Source: Saccharicrinis sp963677345 (GTDB lineage: Bacteria > Bacteroidota > Bacteroidia > Bacteroidales > Marinilabiliaceae). From it: DNA of 64,000 nt. This document shows positions 1-9,528 of this stretch, piece after piece. The stretch covers positions 78,320 to 142,319 of the forward strand of contig CAXXLC010000030.1 in NCBI GenBank assembly GCA_963677345.2, in the 5' to 3' direction. Numbering within the stretch: position 1 is the first letter of the stretch; every line of letters begins with the position of its first letter. Both the position numbers and the translations under genes were made by a program. Under the pieces are notes generated by a model. The model was not told the origin of the DNA and did no database searches. It saw only the letters and a program-made list of their open reading frames with translations.

Positions 1-331
1 CTTAAGGATATTGTTGGTGAGCTCGAAAAGCCTGGACGTGATCCGCGGCAAATCATTAAAGTTTTTGAGTTTGATAAATCTATCTATTCTATAGAGGATT
101 TAAAAATTGGAATGGAGTTACCTGGAATCGTGACCAATATTACCAATTTTGGTGCTTTTGTGGATGTTGGTGTCAAGCAGGATGGATTAGTGCATGTTTC
201 ACAAATGGCCGATAGATTTATTAGCGATCCTAATGAGGTGGTTACTTTACATCAGCACGTGAAAGGTTAGAGTTACTGATGTGGATTTGGGAAGAAAAAG
301 AATTCAGTTATCAATGAAGGGACTTAATTAA
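1..331 (+). pseudogene. tex: Tex-family S1 RNA-binding protein, 3' end, one frameshift
   Basis: This is the C-terminal part of a Tex transcription accessory protein; the gene begins outside the window. Frame 1 reads a linker and then an S1 domain (the stretch ending GIVTNITNFGAFVDVGV, followed by DGLVHVSQMAD), which binds RNA in this family. The frame stops at 268-270. If one extra G in the aaagg run near 264 is removed, the reading continues as VRVTDVDLGRKRIQLSMKGLN to the stop at 329-331, the normal family ending. The break is therefore a single-base insertion, probably a sequencing error like others in the window. Identity is fairly sure from the S1 core and the C-terminal motif. Confidence 0.8.
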
Positions 332-385
332 TTACAGGTAGTAATTCTCTGAAATAGCTTGACAGATTTTTATTTTATTTAGATG

Positions 386-414
386 AGGAGAATGCTGATA
401 TGTGGCATTCTCCT
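386..414 (+). terminator. Hairpin downstream of tex
   Basis: A perfect 10-bp stem (AGGAGAATGC at 386-395 with GCATTCTCCT at 405-414) sits 55 bp after the tex stop. There is no clear T-run behind it, so it may be a weak terminator or an mRNA 3'-end structure. The rest of 332-582 shows no gene. Confidence 0.4.
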
Positions 415-582
415 TAAACGAAAAACGGTTTTCTTATTTACTGCTGATATTACGTACTTATATTTTAATTTATTACTGAATTATTTTGTGCAATATTTTT
501 TAACTGTTGATTCTTTCTTAAAACCCGGCTGAAATTATATATTTGCTTTTTTAAAGAAGTAATAGTTAAAATAATAGGGTTT

Positions 583-2308
583 ATGCAGGAGATAAATGAA
601 ATTTTAGTACTTATTGATTCGTATATTGGGAGTAGTGATTGGTTTGTTTATCTTTTGTTGGAGTAGGGTTGTTTTTTACACTTTTATTTAGGCTTACCTC
701 AGTTTAGATATTTCAGGTATGCAATCAGAATGGTAAGAGGTAAAATGGATACTGAAGGAGGAGAGGGGGATGCGACTCATTTTCAGGCCTTGGCCACAGC
801 TTTATCCGGTACTGTTGGAACTGGGAATATTGCAGGGGTTGCGTTGGCTTTATATCAAGGTGGTCCGGCAGCTTTATTCTGGATGTTGGTAACAGCATTA
901 ATAGGTATGACTACCAAGTTTGTTGAGAGTTACTTTATCTTTAAAATACAGGGGGAAGGCCTCTGATGGAACAATGTCAGGCGGGCCAATGTATTTTATG
1001 AAAGAAAGGTTGGATATAAGCCTACCCTCAGGAAAAAAAGTTAAGACAGGGTATTTTAATGGCTGTTATTTTTTGCTTTGGCCACGGTATTGTCGTCTTT
1101 TGGAACAGGCAACCTACCTCAAATCAATAGTATTGCAGATACTATTAATACTACCTTTCATGTTCCTCAAATTGTAACAGGACTAGTACTGTCTGTCATA
1201 CTAGGTGTTATTATTATTGGGGAATTAAAAGGATAGTTACGATTACTTTCAAAACTGGTTCCTACAATGGCTATCATCTATTTTATTGGAGCTATAGCTG
1301 TAATTATTTACAATATAGATAATCTTATTCCTTCTTTTGCTGCTGTCTTTACTGAAGTGTTTACCGGAAGTGCTGCAATGGGTGGATTTCTTGGAGCTAC
1401 AGTAGCTTTTACTTTTAATCAGGGTGTCAATAGGGGCTTGTTTTCAAATGAAGCCGGGCAAGGATCGGCATCAATCGCACACTCCTCGGCTCGTGTTACT
1501 AATCCTGTATCTGAAGGAATGGTTGCTATGTTGGGCCCATTTATTGATACGATTATCATTTGTACCTTAACAGGTCTCACTATTTTAACATCTGGAGTGT
1601 GGACGCAAAAATTTCAATGTGATTTTGAAAGAGCAGATATGCAGTTTGTACAAGGAATTTATGATGATCATATAGATGCAGATCGTATAAAATTATCAAA
1701 TCATATAATTGGTAAAAATACAATTCCTCTATTTTCTGGAGTTATTCATGTTGAAAGCGGAATTATGAAAGGAGAATTTTCGTTGATACATGCCCGATCT
1801 GTTGCTGAGCTTGTAAAAGTTTTTGAGGGAGATTCCCTGTATACTGGAGATTTGAACGTTATTAATGGAAATATAGATGCAAATAGTGATATCGTGTTGA
1901 AAGGAAAATCATTGTTGCATAGTGCACCTCTTACTACAATGGCGTTTACAAAAAGTTGGTTTGGTGATTTTGGTAAATATATTGTTTCAATAGGCTTGCT
2001 GCTTTTTGCTTTTTCAACCGCAATCTCCTGGTCGTATTATGGAGATAGGGCTGTAGTGTTTCTTTTTGGAGGAAAGGGAATTGGTTTGTATCGGATTATT
2101 TATGTTTTGGCATTTTTTATGGCTTCTTTTATGGATACTACTATTATATGTGACATTTTCCGGCATCACTATAGCGTTTATGACCATTCCTAACTTAATA
2201 GGAATCTTAGCTCTGCATAGAGAAATGAAATCAGAGGTTAATAAATTCTGGAAGGAATATGCAGGTAGGTTTCCAAATGATAAATTGCCGCTTTTTACAA
2301 AAAAATGA
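583..2308 (+). pseudogene. Sodium:alanine (AGCS) symporter, multiply frameshifted
   Basis: The fragments together spell one alanine or glycine:cation symporter, an inner-membrane protein importing amino acid with Na+. Recognisable blocks in order are an N-terminal segment from the ATG at 583, LPQFRYFRYAIRMVRGK, TALSGTVGTGNIAGVALAL, MSGGPMYFM, LATVLSSFGTGNLPQINS (readable only in a shifted frame near 1085), NRGLFSNEAGQGSASIAH and AFSTAISWSYYGDRAV. At least five indels are needed to join them (near 661, 684, 950, 1070, 1230 and 2145). An insertion of about 100 residues (about 1597-1925) lies between the segment ending TSGVW and the next helix. Shared gene-level damage with other genes in this assembly suggests sequencing error. 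Family is certain, substrate is not. Confidence 0.85.
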
Positions 2309-2401
2309 TGGTTTATTTATGTTGAACAATATCATCAGGATATATTATAAATAGATTATCTTTATTATCATTGTTCTTTTATCTTATTAAGAGATTTGTT
2401 T

Positions 2402-4036
2402 ATGGATGTTCTGTTTGGCAATGGTGTTCAGCGTGTTTTAATGATTTTTTTTATTTTGCTGCCTTTAATAGTTGTCTCACAAAATAAAAAAAATGATGCG
2501 TATATCAATCATTTGTTCTCTGAGCTAGAATTTAATGGGACATATTATCCTGACAGAGCCAAACATGATCTTGATTCAATAAAAAAATCAATATCTGAGA
2601 TTGATGCCTACAAATATTCCGGATATATTGATTATTCAGAGGCACTGCTGTTATTTTCCAATTTAGAAATGGATTCTTCCTTAGTTTTTATTGAAAAGGC
2701 TATGTCATCATTTTCTGTATCTGAAAATTCAAAATGGTTAGCTAAGAGTCAAATTTTATTGGGTCAAATTGCTGAGGTTTCCGGTTTATTTGAACAGGCA
2801 AATGTTAATTTTTACGAGGCCATTGCCTTAACAGGAAGGGAAAGTATTGATGCCGGGTTTGCTTATGTAAGTATTGCAAGGTGTAAAATAGCTTTAAAAG
2901 AGAGTTTTGAAGAGGAGCTTAATTTAGGAGTTGAGATTTTGAAGAATTCAGATAAGATTGAAATACAGTTGTTTGGTAGATTTATGGAGTTGCTGTTTGA
3001 CTTATCAGCGAATGAAACTCCCGGTAAATTAAATGATCTGGCTAAAGAGTATCTGGATTTAGGTTTGTTTTTGCGCGCAGCTAGTGTATATAAAGTTATA
3101 GCAAGTAGTTATAAAGCTAATAACGATATTTTTAATGCCCACAAGTATTGTGATTTGGCAATTGATTTGTGTGAGAAACATAAAATTGGTGATTTAATTA
3201 AACCTGCTTTGTTTCAATTTAAAGGCGTATTGTATTTTAAGCAAAAGAATTATGAAAAAGCAGAACGTTTTTTTAACACGTCGTTAGATCTTTATCAGAG
3301 TATTCACCAACAACACAGGATGTTGTATTCATATAGCTATTTACATAAGATAGATTTTGCAAATGGCGATTATGTTAAGGCCTATGAGGATTTAAATACT
3401 TATCAGAAGTTACTTGAAGAAACTAAGTCTTTTGAAAATTCCCGGATGGCAAAAGTTCTGGAAGTGAATAATAAACTTGACTTATTAAAGACACAATTGG
3501 TTAAACTTAAAGTGGAAAAAAGAGCCAGTGAGTTTATCCTTTATCTGGTCATTTTGATAACAATAGGTATTCTCGGTATAGTAGGTTTGTATGTGTATTT
3601 ATATCAGAAAAATAAAAGGGCTAAAATCGCAGAGCTTAACAAAGAATTTCATAATTTGTTAATGGGCATAGGTGAGAAGCAACTTCTGGAACATCGATTA
3701 AGTCATGATACAAGCATATTTAATCATCAACAGGAGGATTTTAACGCAATTAATGATTCTGCTGGTAATATCATTGATAGCTTTGAAATATGTTATATGG
3801 AAACCATTAATTTATTTTCAGATTCTTTTCCTCAATTGACAAAAACAGAGGTGAGATACGCTGTAATGATTTGTTTAAAACTACCAACAGAAATAATCTC
3901 TAAAGTTCAGAATGTTCAACCTTCCTCAATAAGAAAAGCCAGGCAACGTATAAAAATTAAGCTAAAAGTAGATGGTGATATTGGAGATTTTTTGCAGGAT
4001 TACAGGGCAAGATTGATTAAAGATATGACGAAATAA
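2402..4036 (+). CDS. TPR-repeat membrane protein with C-terminal HTH (regulator)
   Basis: A protein of 544 residues built as signal or anchor segment (about residues 7-22), a long helical TPR-like sensor region, one transmembrane helix (about 377-399), a coiled linker rich in K and E, and a C-terminal LuxR-like helix-turn-helix. In the HTH region, LTKTEVRYAVMICL is followed by IRKARQRIKIKL at about residues 478-520. This layout (extracytoplasmic TPR, TM, cytoplasmic DNA-binding domain) is a known Bacteroidetes one-component regulator type. I start it at ATG 2402; an in-frame TTG lies two codons upstream. It precedes the repeat-peptide gene by about 225 bp in the same direction, so that peptide is a plausible target. 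The signal sensed is unknown. Confidence 0.75.
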   Translation: MDVLFGNGVQRVLMIFFILLPLIVVSQNKKNDAYINHLFSELEFNGTYYPDRAKHDLDSIKKSISEIDAYKYSGYIDYSEALLLFSNLEMDSSLVFIEKAMSSFSVSENSKWLAKSQILLGQIAEVSGLFEQANVNFYEAIALTGRESIDAGFAYVSIARCKIALKESFEEELNLGVEILKNSDKIEIQLFGRFMELLFDLSANETPGKLNDLAKEYLDLGLFLRAASVYKVIASSYKANNDIFNAHKYCDLAIDLCEKHKIGDLIKPALFQFKGVLYFKQKNYEKAERFFNTSLDLYQSIHQQHRMLYSYSYLHKIDFANGDYVKAYEDLNTYQKLLEETKSFENSRMAKVLEVNNKLDLLKTQLVKLKVEKRASEFILYLVILITIGILGIVGLYVYLYQKNKRAKIAELNKEFHNLLMGIGEKQLLEHRLSHDTSIFNHQQEDFNAINDSAGNIIDSFEICYMETINLFSDSFPQLTKTEVRYAVMICLKLPTEIISKVQNVQPSSIRKARQRIKIKLKVDGDIGDFLQDYRARLIKDMTK

Positions 4037-4175
4037 TTGTTGGTATTGAATTAATTTAGAGTTAAAATTTATATTTTTTGTACGTTGTTTTAGTCTTTTA
4101 GTCAAAAAGAAGTTGAAATATTTGTTGCTTAGCCATTTTTGGGTCGGGGTAAAACTCTGATTTAGAACCTTATGT

Positions 4176-4197
4176 TTTTTGTCACGTTTTTGTCACG
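4176..4197 (+). repeat. Two tandem 11-bp units upstream of the repeat-peptide gene
   Basis: TTTTTGTCACG occurs twice head to tail (4176-4186 and 4187-4197), 65 bp before the ATG of the DEDPIIVTK peptide gene. Spacing of one helical turn makes it a candidate regulator-binding site. No factor is known. Confidence 0.45.
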
Positions 4198-4261
4198 CTA
4201 AAAATTCGTAAAGTACTTGTTTTCATGTAGATATTTGTTGAGAATCTTAATAACAAATATC

Positions 4262-4499
4262 ATGAAAACAAATTTCAACTTTATCAAAATTGCAGTTTTT
4301 ATTATTTGTATTTACTTTCTCAACTAGTTTGTTTGCAGACGAAGATCCAATTATAGTAACAAAAATATTTGATGAGGATCCTATTATTGTGACTAAATTA
4401 GTAGATGAAGATCCAATCATAGTGACAAAGTTTGCGGACGAAGATCCAATTATAGTAACAAAAATATCTGATGAAGATCCGATTATTGTTACAAAATAG
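4262..4499 (+). CDS. Small secreted peptide of five DEDPIIVTK repeats (probable frameshift in signal peptide)
   Basis: Not a family I recognise. The frame from TTG 4290 gives 69 residues: a hydrophobic leader ending SLFA, then five copies of DEDPIIVTK joined by two-residue linkers (IF, LV, FA, IS). The likelier start is ATG 4262. Removing one A from the AAAA run near 4286 gives MKTNFNFIK fused to LQFLLFVFTFSTSLFA, a textbook signal peptide of 25 residues. Codons differ between units almost only at synonymous positions, while the nine residues are invariant, so the protein sequence looks maintained. The mature part is about 53 residues, acidic, with alternating DEDP turns and IIVT strands. It lies between the TPR/HTH regulator and the convergent GH20 gene. 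Export is inferred; function is unknown. Confidence 0.7.
4338..4496 (+). repeat. 33-bp in-frame coding tandem repeat, 5 units
   Basis: Units lie at 4338-4370, 4371-4403, 4404-4436, 4437-4469 and 4470-4496 (last lacks the linker). Units 1 and 4 are almost identical in DNA, while the others differ mainly at third positions. The period is exactly 11 codons. The 4500-4766 interval behind it holds no recognisable gene. Confidence 0.9.
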
Positions 4500-4766
4500 C
4501 TTTAATAATATTTGAAATAATTAGTATACACTTGTTGGTATAATGAAAGTCCATTCTTTAAAACAATAGTTTGTTAAGTTATTGTAATGTTTTGCTTGTT
4601 AGATATAAGGGTATTATAGTGTCAGATGTAAAAATGCTGACAATAAGCACCTAGTAAAATTAGCCTTTCGTTTTTTTGTTTTAAATCTAACGATTTATTG
4701 TTAAAATGGACTTTTATTATTCTTGAGTATGAATTATGTAGGATGAGTTTAAAAATGTATTGCGAA

Positions 4767-6674
4767 TTATTCTTCATTGTAATAATTTAATAAATCCATC
4801 ATTTTTCCTGAGGATGAATTTAATCCTCCTTCCCGGTTTCTTAAAATCCAGGTTGTTTTGTGGTTCTCAATAATTTTCTCTAAATCATTTTGTAATACAC
4901 TTTTGGTTTTTTGATCGATATTTTTGGTGTCATTTTTTGATACCTTTAACCTGGCGATACCTAGCTTGATACCATGTTTAGCTAGTAAAGATGCCTGAAG
5001 GATTTCTTTTTTTATGATAGATGAATCAGCACATTGTGGTTTTGCCTGGTTAATATCTTTGATTGCTAAATTAATTTCATTTTCTGCATCTTCCAGATTT
5101 GGTATTTTTAATTCTTTTGTTTGATAATGTCCCTTCATGGTCCATTTATATCTTCTAAGCATTAAGTGAAATGCATTGGCATTTCCTTCCGGGATTTTGC
5201 ATTTTAAGTATGCGTTTCCTAATCTTAAAACAGATTGTGCTGTTTTTTTCGTGGCATCTCTAAAAACATACTGATTCAGAATGAATTCTATTTCTGATTC
5301 CGGGTTTGAATTTACATTCCATGAGTACGCTGCTCCTACTGCCATTGGTGCATAACATACTGATAGGGGTTGCCAGTGTCCGTAATCACCCCAGTTGGTA
5401 TTTAAATATCCTTTGGCATCAAATTTTTTTCCATTTATAGCGGCATTTTTTAAGTTTAAGAAGGCATCGTGATTTCTGCCAATAATAGAGCGCCAGGTAG
5501 ATGTTCCCGGGCATACATAATATTGTAGTCCGGCTTTTTGAAACTCGGGGAGTTTTTTGTTAAAAGGGAAATCGCTTTCGTAACCCCAAACCATTGCAGT
5601 CATATCTTTAGGTAATGATGAGATTAGTTCAGGATGGTTTAAAATGATATCGCCCCAAAATTGAGCTTTTCTTCCATTGGCCTTAACTTCATTATTTAAT
5701 TGGATCAGGTAATTCAGATATACTTGTCCTTTACCAATTTCATCACATTTTTCTTTTGATAAACCACATCCTAATTCAACAGTTTCGTCACATCCAATAT
5801 TGAAATATTTACTGGTGAAATTAGGAAGTAATTCTTTATATAGTTCCTGCATTAAAATTAAAGAACCCGGGTTGGTTGGATTAAGACTGGTTCGGCTTCG
5901 CATTCCCCATATCGTTTTGCAATCGGTAGGGCATTCTGCAAGCTTTAGGTAAGAGTCATGTTTTAACCAATTCTCCATATGTCCAAACGAATTCTGATTA
6001 GGAACCAGGTCTATAAATCTTACTTTACAATAAGCGTCAAGTTTTTGAATTTCACCTGCCGTCATCGGGCTGCATCCTTCCCATACTTCTTTGTGGTTTT
6101 TATAGGCAAAGGTATGTTCTGTATATAGTTGAAATTCATTGATCTTCCAACTTGCTAAAAGATCAATGATGTTATATAAAGTCTCCATTGTAGGAACTTT
6201 GTCCCTGCTTATATCAAGCATATATCCTCTTCTTTCAAAATCAGGCCAGTCCTTCATTTTCAGGCACGGGATAGCGGAACCTGTTGTTTTAGAATATTCT
6301 ACAATCTGTTTTAATGTTTGTTTGGCATAAAATAAGGCCGCTTCGTTTTTAGCTGTAACCTTAATGCTTAAAGAGTCAATTGAAATATTATATTCTTGTT
6401 CATGTTGTAATGTGCTGTCAAGGCTGTAATTGATGGTATTGTATTGTATTGGTGTGCAGAATGCTTTTAATTCTCCTTGAACATTGATGTTTTCTAATGT
6501 TTCTATTAGAAAAAATAGTTTGTCTGAGCTATACTGAAAACCATTAAGCTGATTTAGTGAACCCTCATTGATTGAAATATGCTTTGGAGTAGGGAAGAGG
6601 TAATCAGAAATTGATTTTGCATTTATTTTATGAAATATAAAAATGAACGAAAGAAATAATAAGTATTTTGTCAT
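4767..6674 (-). CDS. Secreted beta-N-acetylhexosaminidase, GH20
   Basis: A glycoside hydrolase family 20 enzyme that removes terminal N-acetylhexosamine from glycans or chitin or peptidoglycan fragments by substrate-assisted catalysis. From ATG 6674 it has 635 residues: signal peptide MTKYLLFLSFIFIFHKINA, an N-terminal GH20b-like alpha/beta domain, then the catalytic barrel beginning about DFERRGYMLDISRD. The catalytic pair is D296-E297 in FNIGCDETVELG. An upstream in-frame ATG at 6728 would overlap the radical SAM gene and precede the signal peptide, so 6674 is preferred. It follows that gene by 32 bp on the same strand and may be cotranscribed. Periplasmic or outer-membrane location is inferred from the leader. 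Confidence 0.88.
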   Translation of the reverse strand: MTKYLLFLSFIFIFHKINAKSISDYLFPTPKHISINEGSLNQLNGFQYSSDKLFFLIETLENINVQGELKAFCTPIQYNTINYSLDSTLQHEQEYNISIDSLSIKVTAKNEAALFYAKQTLKQIVEYSKTTGSAIPCLKMKDWPDFERRGYMLDISRDKVPTMETLYNIIDLLASWKINEFQLYTEHTFAYKNHKEVWEGCSPMTAGEIQKLDAYCKVRFIDLVPNQNSFGHMENWLKHDSYLKLAECPTDCKTIWGMRSRTSLNPTNPGSLILMQELYKELLPNFTSKYFNIGCDETVELGCGLSKEKCDEIGKGQVYLNYLIQLNNEVKANGRKAQFWGDIILNHPELISSLPKDMTAMVWGYESDFPFNKKLPEFQKAGLQYYVCPGTSTWRSIIGRNHDAFLNLKNAAINGKKFDAKGYLNTNWGDYGHWQPLSVCYAPMAVGAAYSWNVNSNPESEIEFILNQYVFRDATKKTAQSVLRLGNAYLKCKIPEGNANAFHLMLRRYKWTMKGHYQTKELKIPNLEDAENEINLAIKDINQAKPQCADSSIIKKEILQASLLAKHGIKLGIARLKVSKNDTKNIDQKTKSVLQNDLEKIIENHKTTWILRNREGGLNSSSGKMMDLLNYYNEE

Positions 6675-6706
6675 ATCTGTTTTTAATATAAGTAGTTTTA
6701 ATCCAG

Positions 6707-8936
6707 TTAGGTTATTAGTAATCCACATTCTCTTAAAGTATTAAATGTATAGCCCTTGCTAAATATATCAAAATTGCCTAAGTTTTTATCTTCAAAACTT
6801 TTAATTAGATCTTTAACTGAATACTCTGTTGAATTTTTGATATATGAAGACTGGAGAACTTTAATGATCCAATTTCCAACATCCTCTTTAATATTTAATT
6901 TAATAGTGTTATCCTTTTGGTGTATGGATAATTCGGCCATGGGAATTGAATTTCCTTTTTTCTTTTTGCTATACAGGTTTATTTCAGGAATTTCATTAAT
7001 CCAGATAACTTTGTTGTTCGGTTTGTACTCCTCTAGGTGTGATTGCTCTATTGAATTATAAATATAATCAGGAGCAATTGTTGATGGTGGAATTTTAAAA
7101 TCAAACCATTCTTGTAAAGGCAAATCAAATCCCAGATCGTGCATATAATTGTAAATCGATTTTTTTAAGCCATCACTGAATAGTTCGTGTTTAGCACCTT
7201 TTTTATCTATGTGCTCCAGGTCGTTGTTTGCGAAAGGATTAAGTTTGTGGGTGGTTGTTGATATGTTAAATGCATCGAGATTCTTTGCCACGGGGCTATG
7301 GACTGTTAAAGCAAATTGATGCCAAAAGCCGGAATGTAGAATGTTGTTTTCAAACATTTGTCTTACAATTTCCAGTGAATCAATGGTTTCTTGTGTGGAT
7401 TGTGTTGGGAAACCATACATTAAATAGGCATGAGTTAAGATGCCATTACTTGCAAAATTATAACAAGCTTGAGCAACCTGAGATACACTTACTCCTTTGT
7501 TGATCAATGATAATACTCTGTCGGAAGCTACCTCTAAACCTCCTGAAACTGCAATGCACCCTGAGGTTTTTAGTATCCTGCAAACATCGTAAGTGAAGTG
7601 TCTTTCAAATCGTATGTTTGTCCACCATACAATATTAATTTCTCGCTTAATAATTTCTTTAGCAAAGGCAATCATTAAAGAAGGAGGGGCTGCTTCGTCA
7701 ACAAAATGGAATCCGTTTTTTCCTGTTTGTTTTATGATCTCTTCAACTTTATTGCATAATACAGAAGCAGATGCCGGCTCAAATCTTTTTATGTAATCTA
7801 ATGATGTATCGCAAAAAGAACATTTTCCCCAGTAACACCCGTGAGCCATTGTCAATTTATTCCAAAATCCATCACTCCACAGTCTGTGCATTGGGTTAAC
7901 TATATCAATAATAGATATGTAATCATTAATTTTAAGTCCTTCGTAACTGGGAGAAACATTGTTTTTATATGAAAAGTCATCCATTTCAGACCCATTCATA
8001 TAAATTACTTTGTTTTCTTTTTTTAATAAGGTTCTTTTAAGTTTGTCTATTGTTCTTTCTCCGTTAATAAATTCTGTAATATGAAGCAAAGGAACTTCAC
8101 CATCATCCAGGGTTATAAAGTCGATAAATTCAAATATCCTGGAGTCGCTTAAAGATCGTAATTCGGTATTTGGATAACCACCTCCAATGGTGATTTTTAT
8201 GTTGGGATAAGTGGCCTTAATGTATTGTCCGCATTTTAAAGTTGCGAGTAAATTGCCAGGGAAAGGGACAGAAAATGCAACAATGGATGGATTTATTTTT
8301 TCAATATATTCATTAAGAATTTTATTTTGTATATCGCAAATTAACGAGTTTTCTTTGTTTATCTCCTCGTGTATCGTGTCAAATCTAAATGCTGAAGAGC
8401 TGATTCTTTCGGCATACCTGCTAAATCCAAAATGCGGATCTATACATTCAATAATAAAATCGCAAAGGTCCTCCAGGTAAAGCGTGCAAAGATGTCTGGC
8501 TTTATCTCGTATCCCCATTGAGCCAAATGCCCATTCTAAATCATCCAAATCATTGAAGCGAGAGGCCTGTGGAAGAAATGATTCATTACAGATAGTGTGC
8601 GATAACATTTCGTTCTTACCCTGAAGAAATGAAATGACATCCTCAATGGTTGAAATGTAATCTTTTTTTAATGCTAGTATCCTGATGGCGTTCTCACTTA
8701 ATGTGTTTCTTTTTTATGTTTTGTTTCTTTAAAAATATGATACAGACCTTTTTTTTGAAAAAAACCTTTAATAAAACTTCTAATCCTAGATCAACCTGAA
8801 AAGATGGAATTTTCTTAAAGTCTAAATATCCTTTTAAATAGGCAGTTGCCGGGTAGGGAGTATTTAATTGTGTAAAAGGAGCTGTAATTAATAGTATCTT
8901 ATGATCCAATGTTTTTAAATTTATGTAATACTGCAA
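6707..8936 (-). CDS. B12-binding domain radical SAM protein (two frameshifts near N-terminus)
   Basis: A cobalamin-binding radical SAM enzyme of unknown substrate. The main frame (6707 to about 8713) has a Rossmann-like B12 region (INPSIVAFSVPFPGN, then KITIGGGYPNTEL), the radical SAM cluster motif GCYWGKCSFC (Cx4CxxC spacing, as in some B12-type members) at about residues 255-264 counted from the internal ATG 8608, and a C-terminal winged-helix-like tail. The first 60 residues (from ATG 8936, HKILLITAPFTQLNTPYP) lie in another frame. One indel in the A/T run near 8752 and another near 8713 join them as VFSKKGLYHIF and then KRNTLSENAIRIL. Both are in homopolymers, so probably sequence errors. 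GH20 follows 32 bp downstream. Modification targets cannot be told from sequence. Confidence 0.8.
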
Positions 8937-9528
8937 AAAATAAGAACAAAAAGGGTGAATTTAAATGGCTAGTTGAATTTAATTTTGAATTAAAGATATT
9001 GCTAAAAAAAGTTAAAAATATACTTGTGGATAGGATTAAAGTTATGATTCTTAAAAAGTTTTTTACTTTTGCAGCTCCTATTACTTCATACACAAGAGAG
9101 ACTTTGGTTTTGCAGTGTTATTAATTTTGTGGGGCAGGATTAATAATTGGTAAAACAATTTTTTTTTCAAATTTATTTTTGAGAATACAAAAAAATAATT
9201 CATGTAAAACGCCCGGTTTGTAAGGTTTTTTGCATAGTAAAAGTCTTAATATTAGATTTTAAGAGAGAAAAAAACAATTTTAAAAATCGAAACCTTTTTT
9301 TTTAGCTTTCGTTATAAGTTGATAAATAGACAAAAAATTATTGTGAACAGACAATGATTGTTGATAAATAAAAAATAAAATTGGTGAGCCACTGTAATGG
9401 ATATAAGATAAATTGTTTTGGGGAAAACGCGTTATCTGTAACATTTAACAGACTCTGATAAAAAAAATAGTTAATGAAATAAATTATACAACACAAGATT
9501 TTACAACAACACAACAACACAACACAAA
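8937..9528. other. Intergenic, T-rich; no gene seen
   Basis: About 590 bp between the divergent radical SAM gene and the T9SS-exported protein. It is low-complexity A/T sequence with no ORF that looks coding. The last 40 bases before ATG 9529 are an AC-rich leader (several AACAC units) without a Shine-Dalgarno sequence, which is compatible with Bacteroidota translation starts. Promoters for both flanking genes must lie here, but I cannot place them. Confidence 0.6.

Noticed and set aside
4338..4496. 33-bp periodic array that might be taken for CRISPR
   Set aside because: Units are contiguous without spacers, in frame, and vary at synonymous positions; it is a coding repeat.
8899..9124. Short overlapping frames on both strands with hydrophobic stretches
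   Set aside because: Low-complexity T-rich DNA; neither has a start signal or conserved look.
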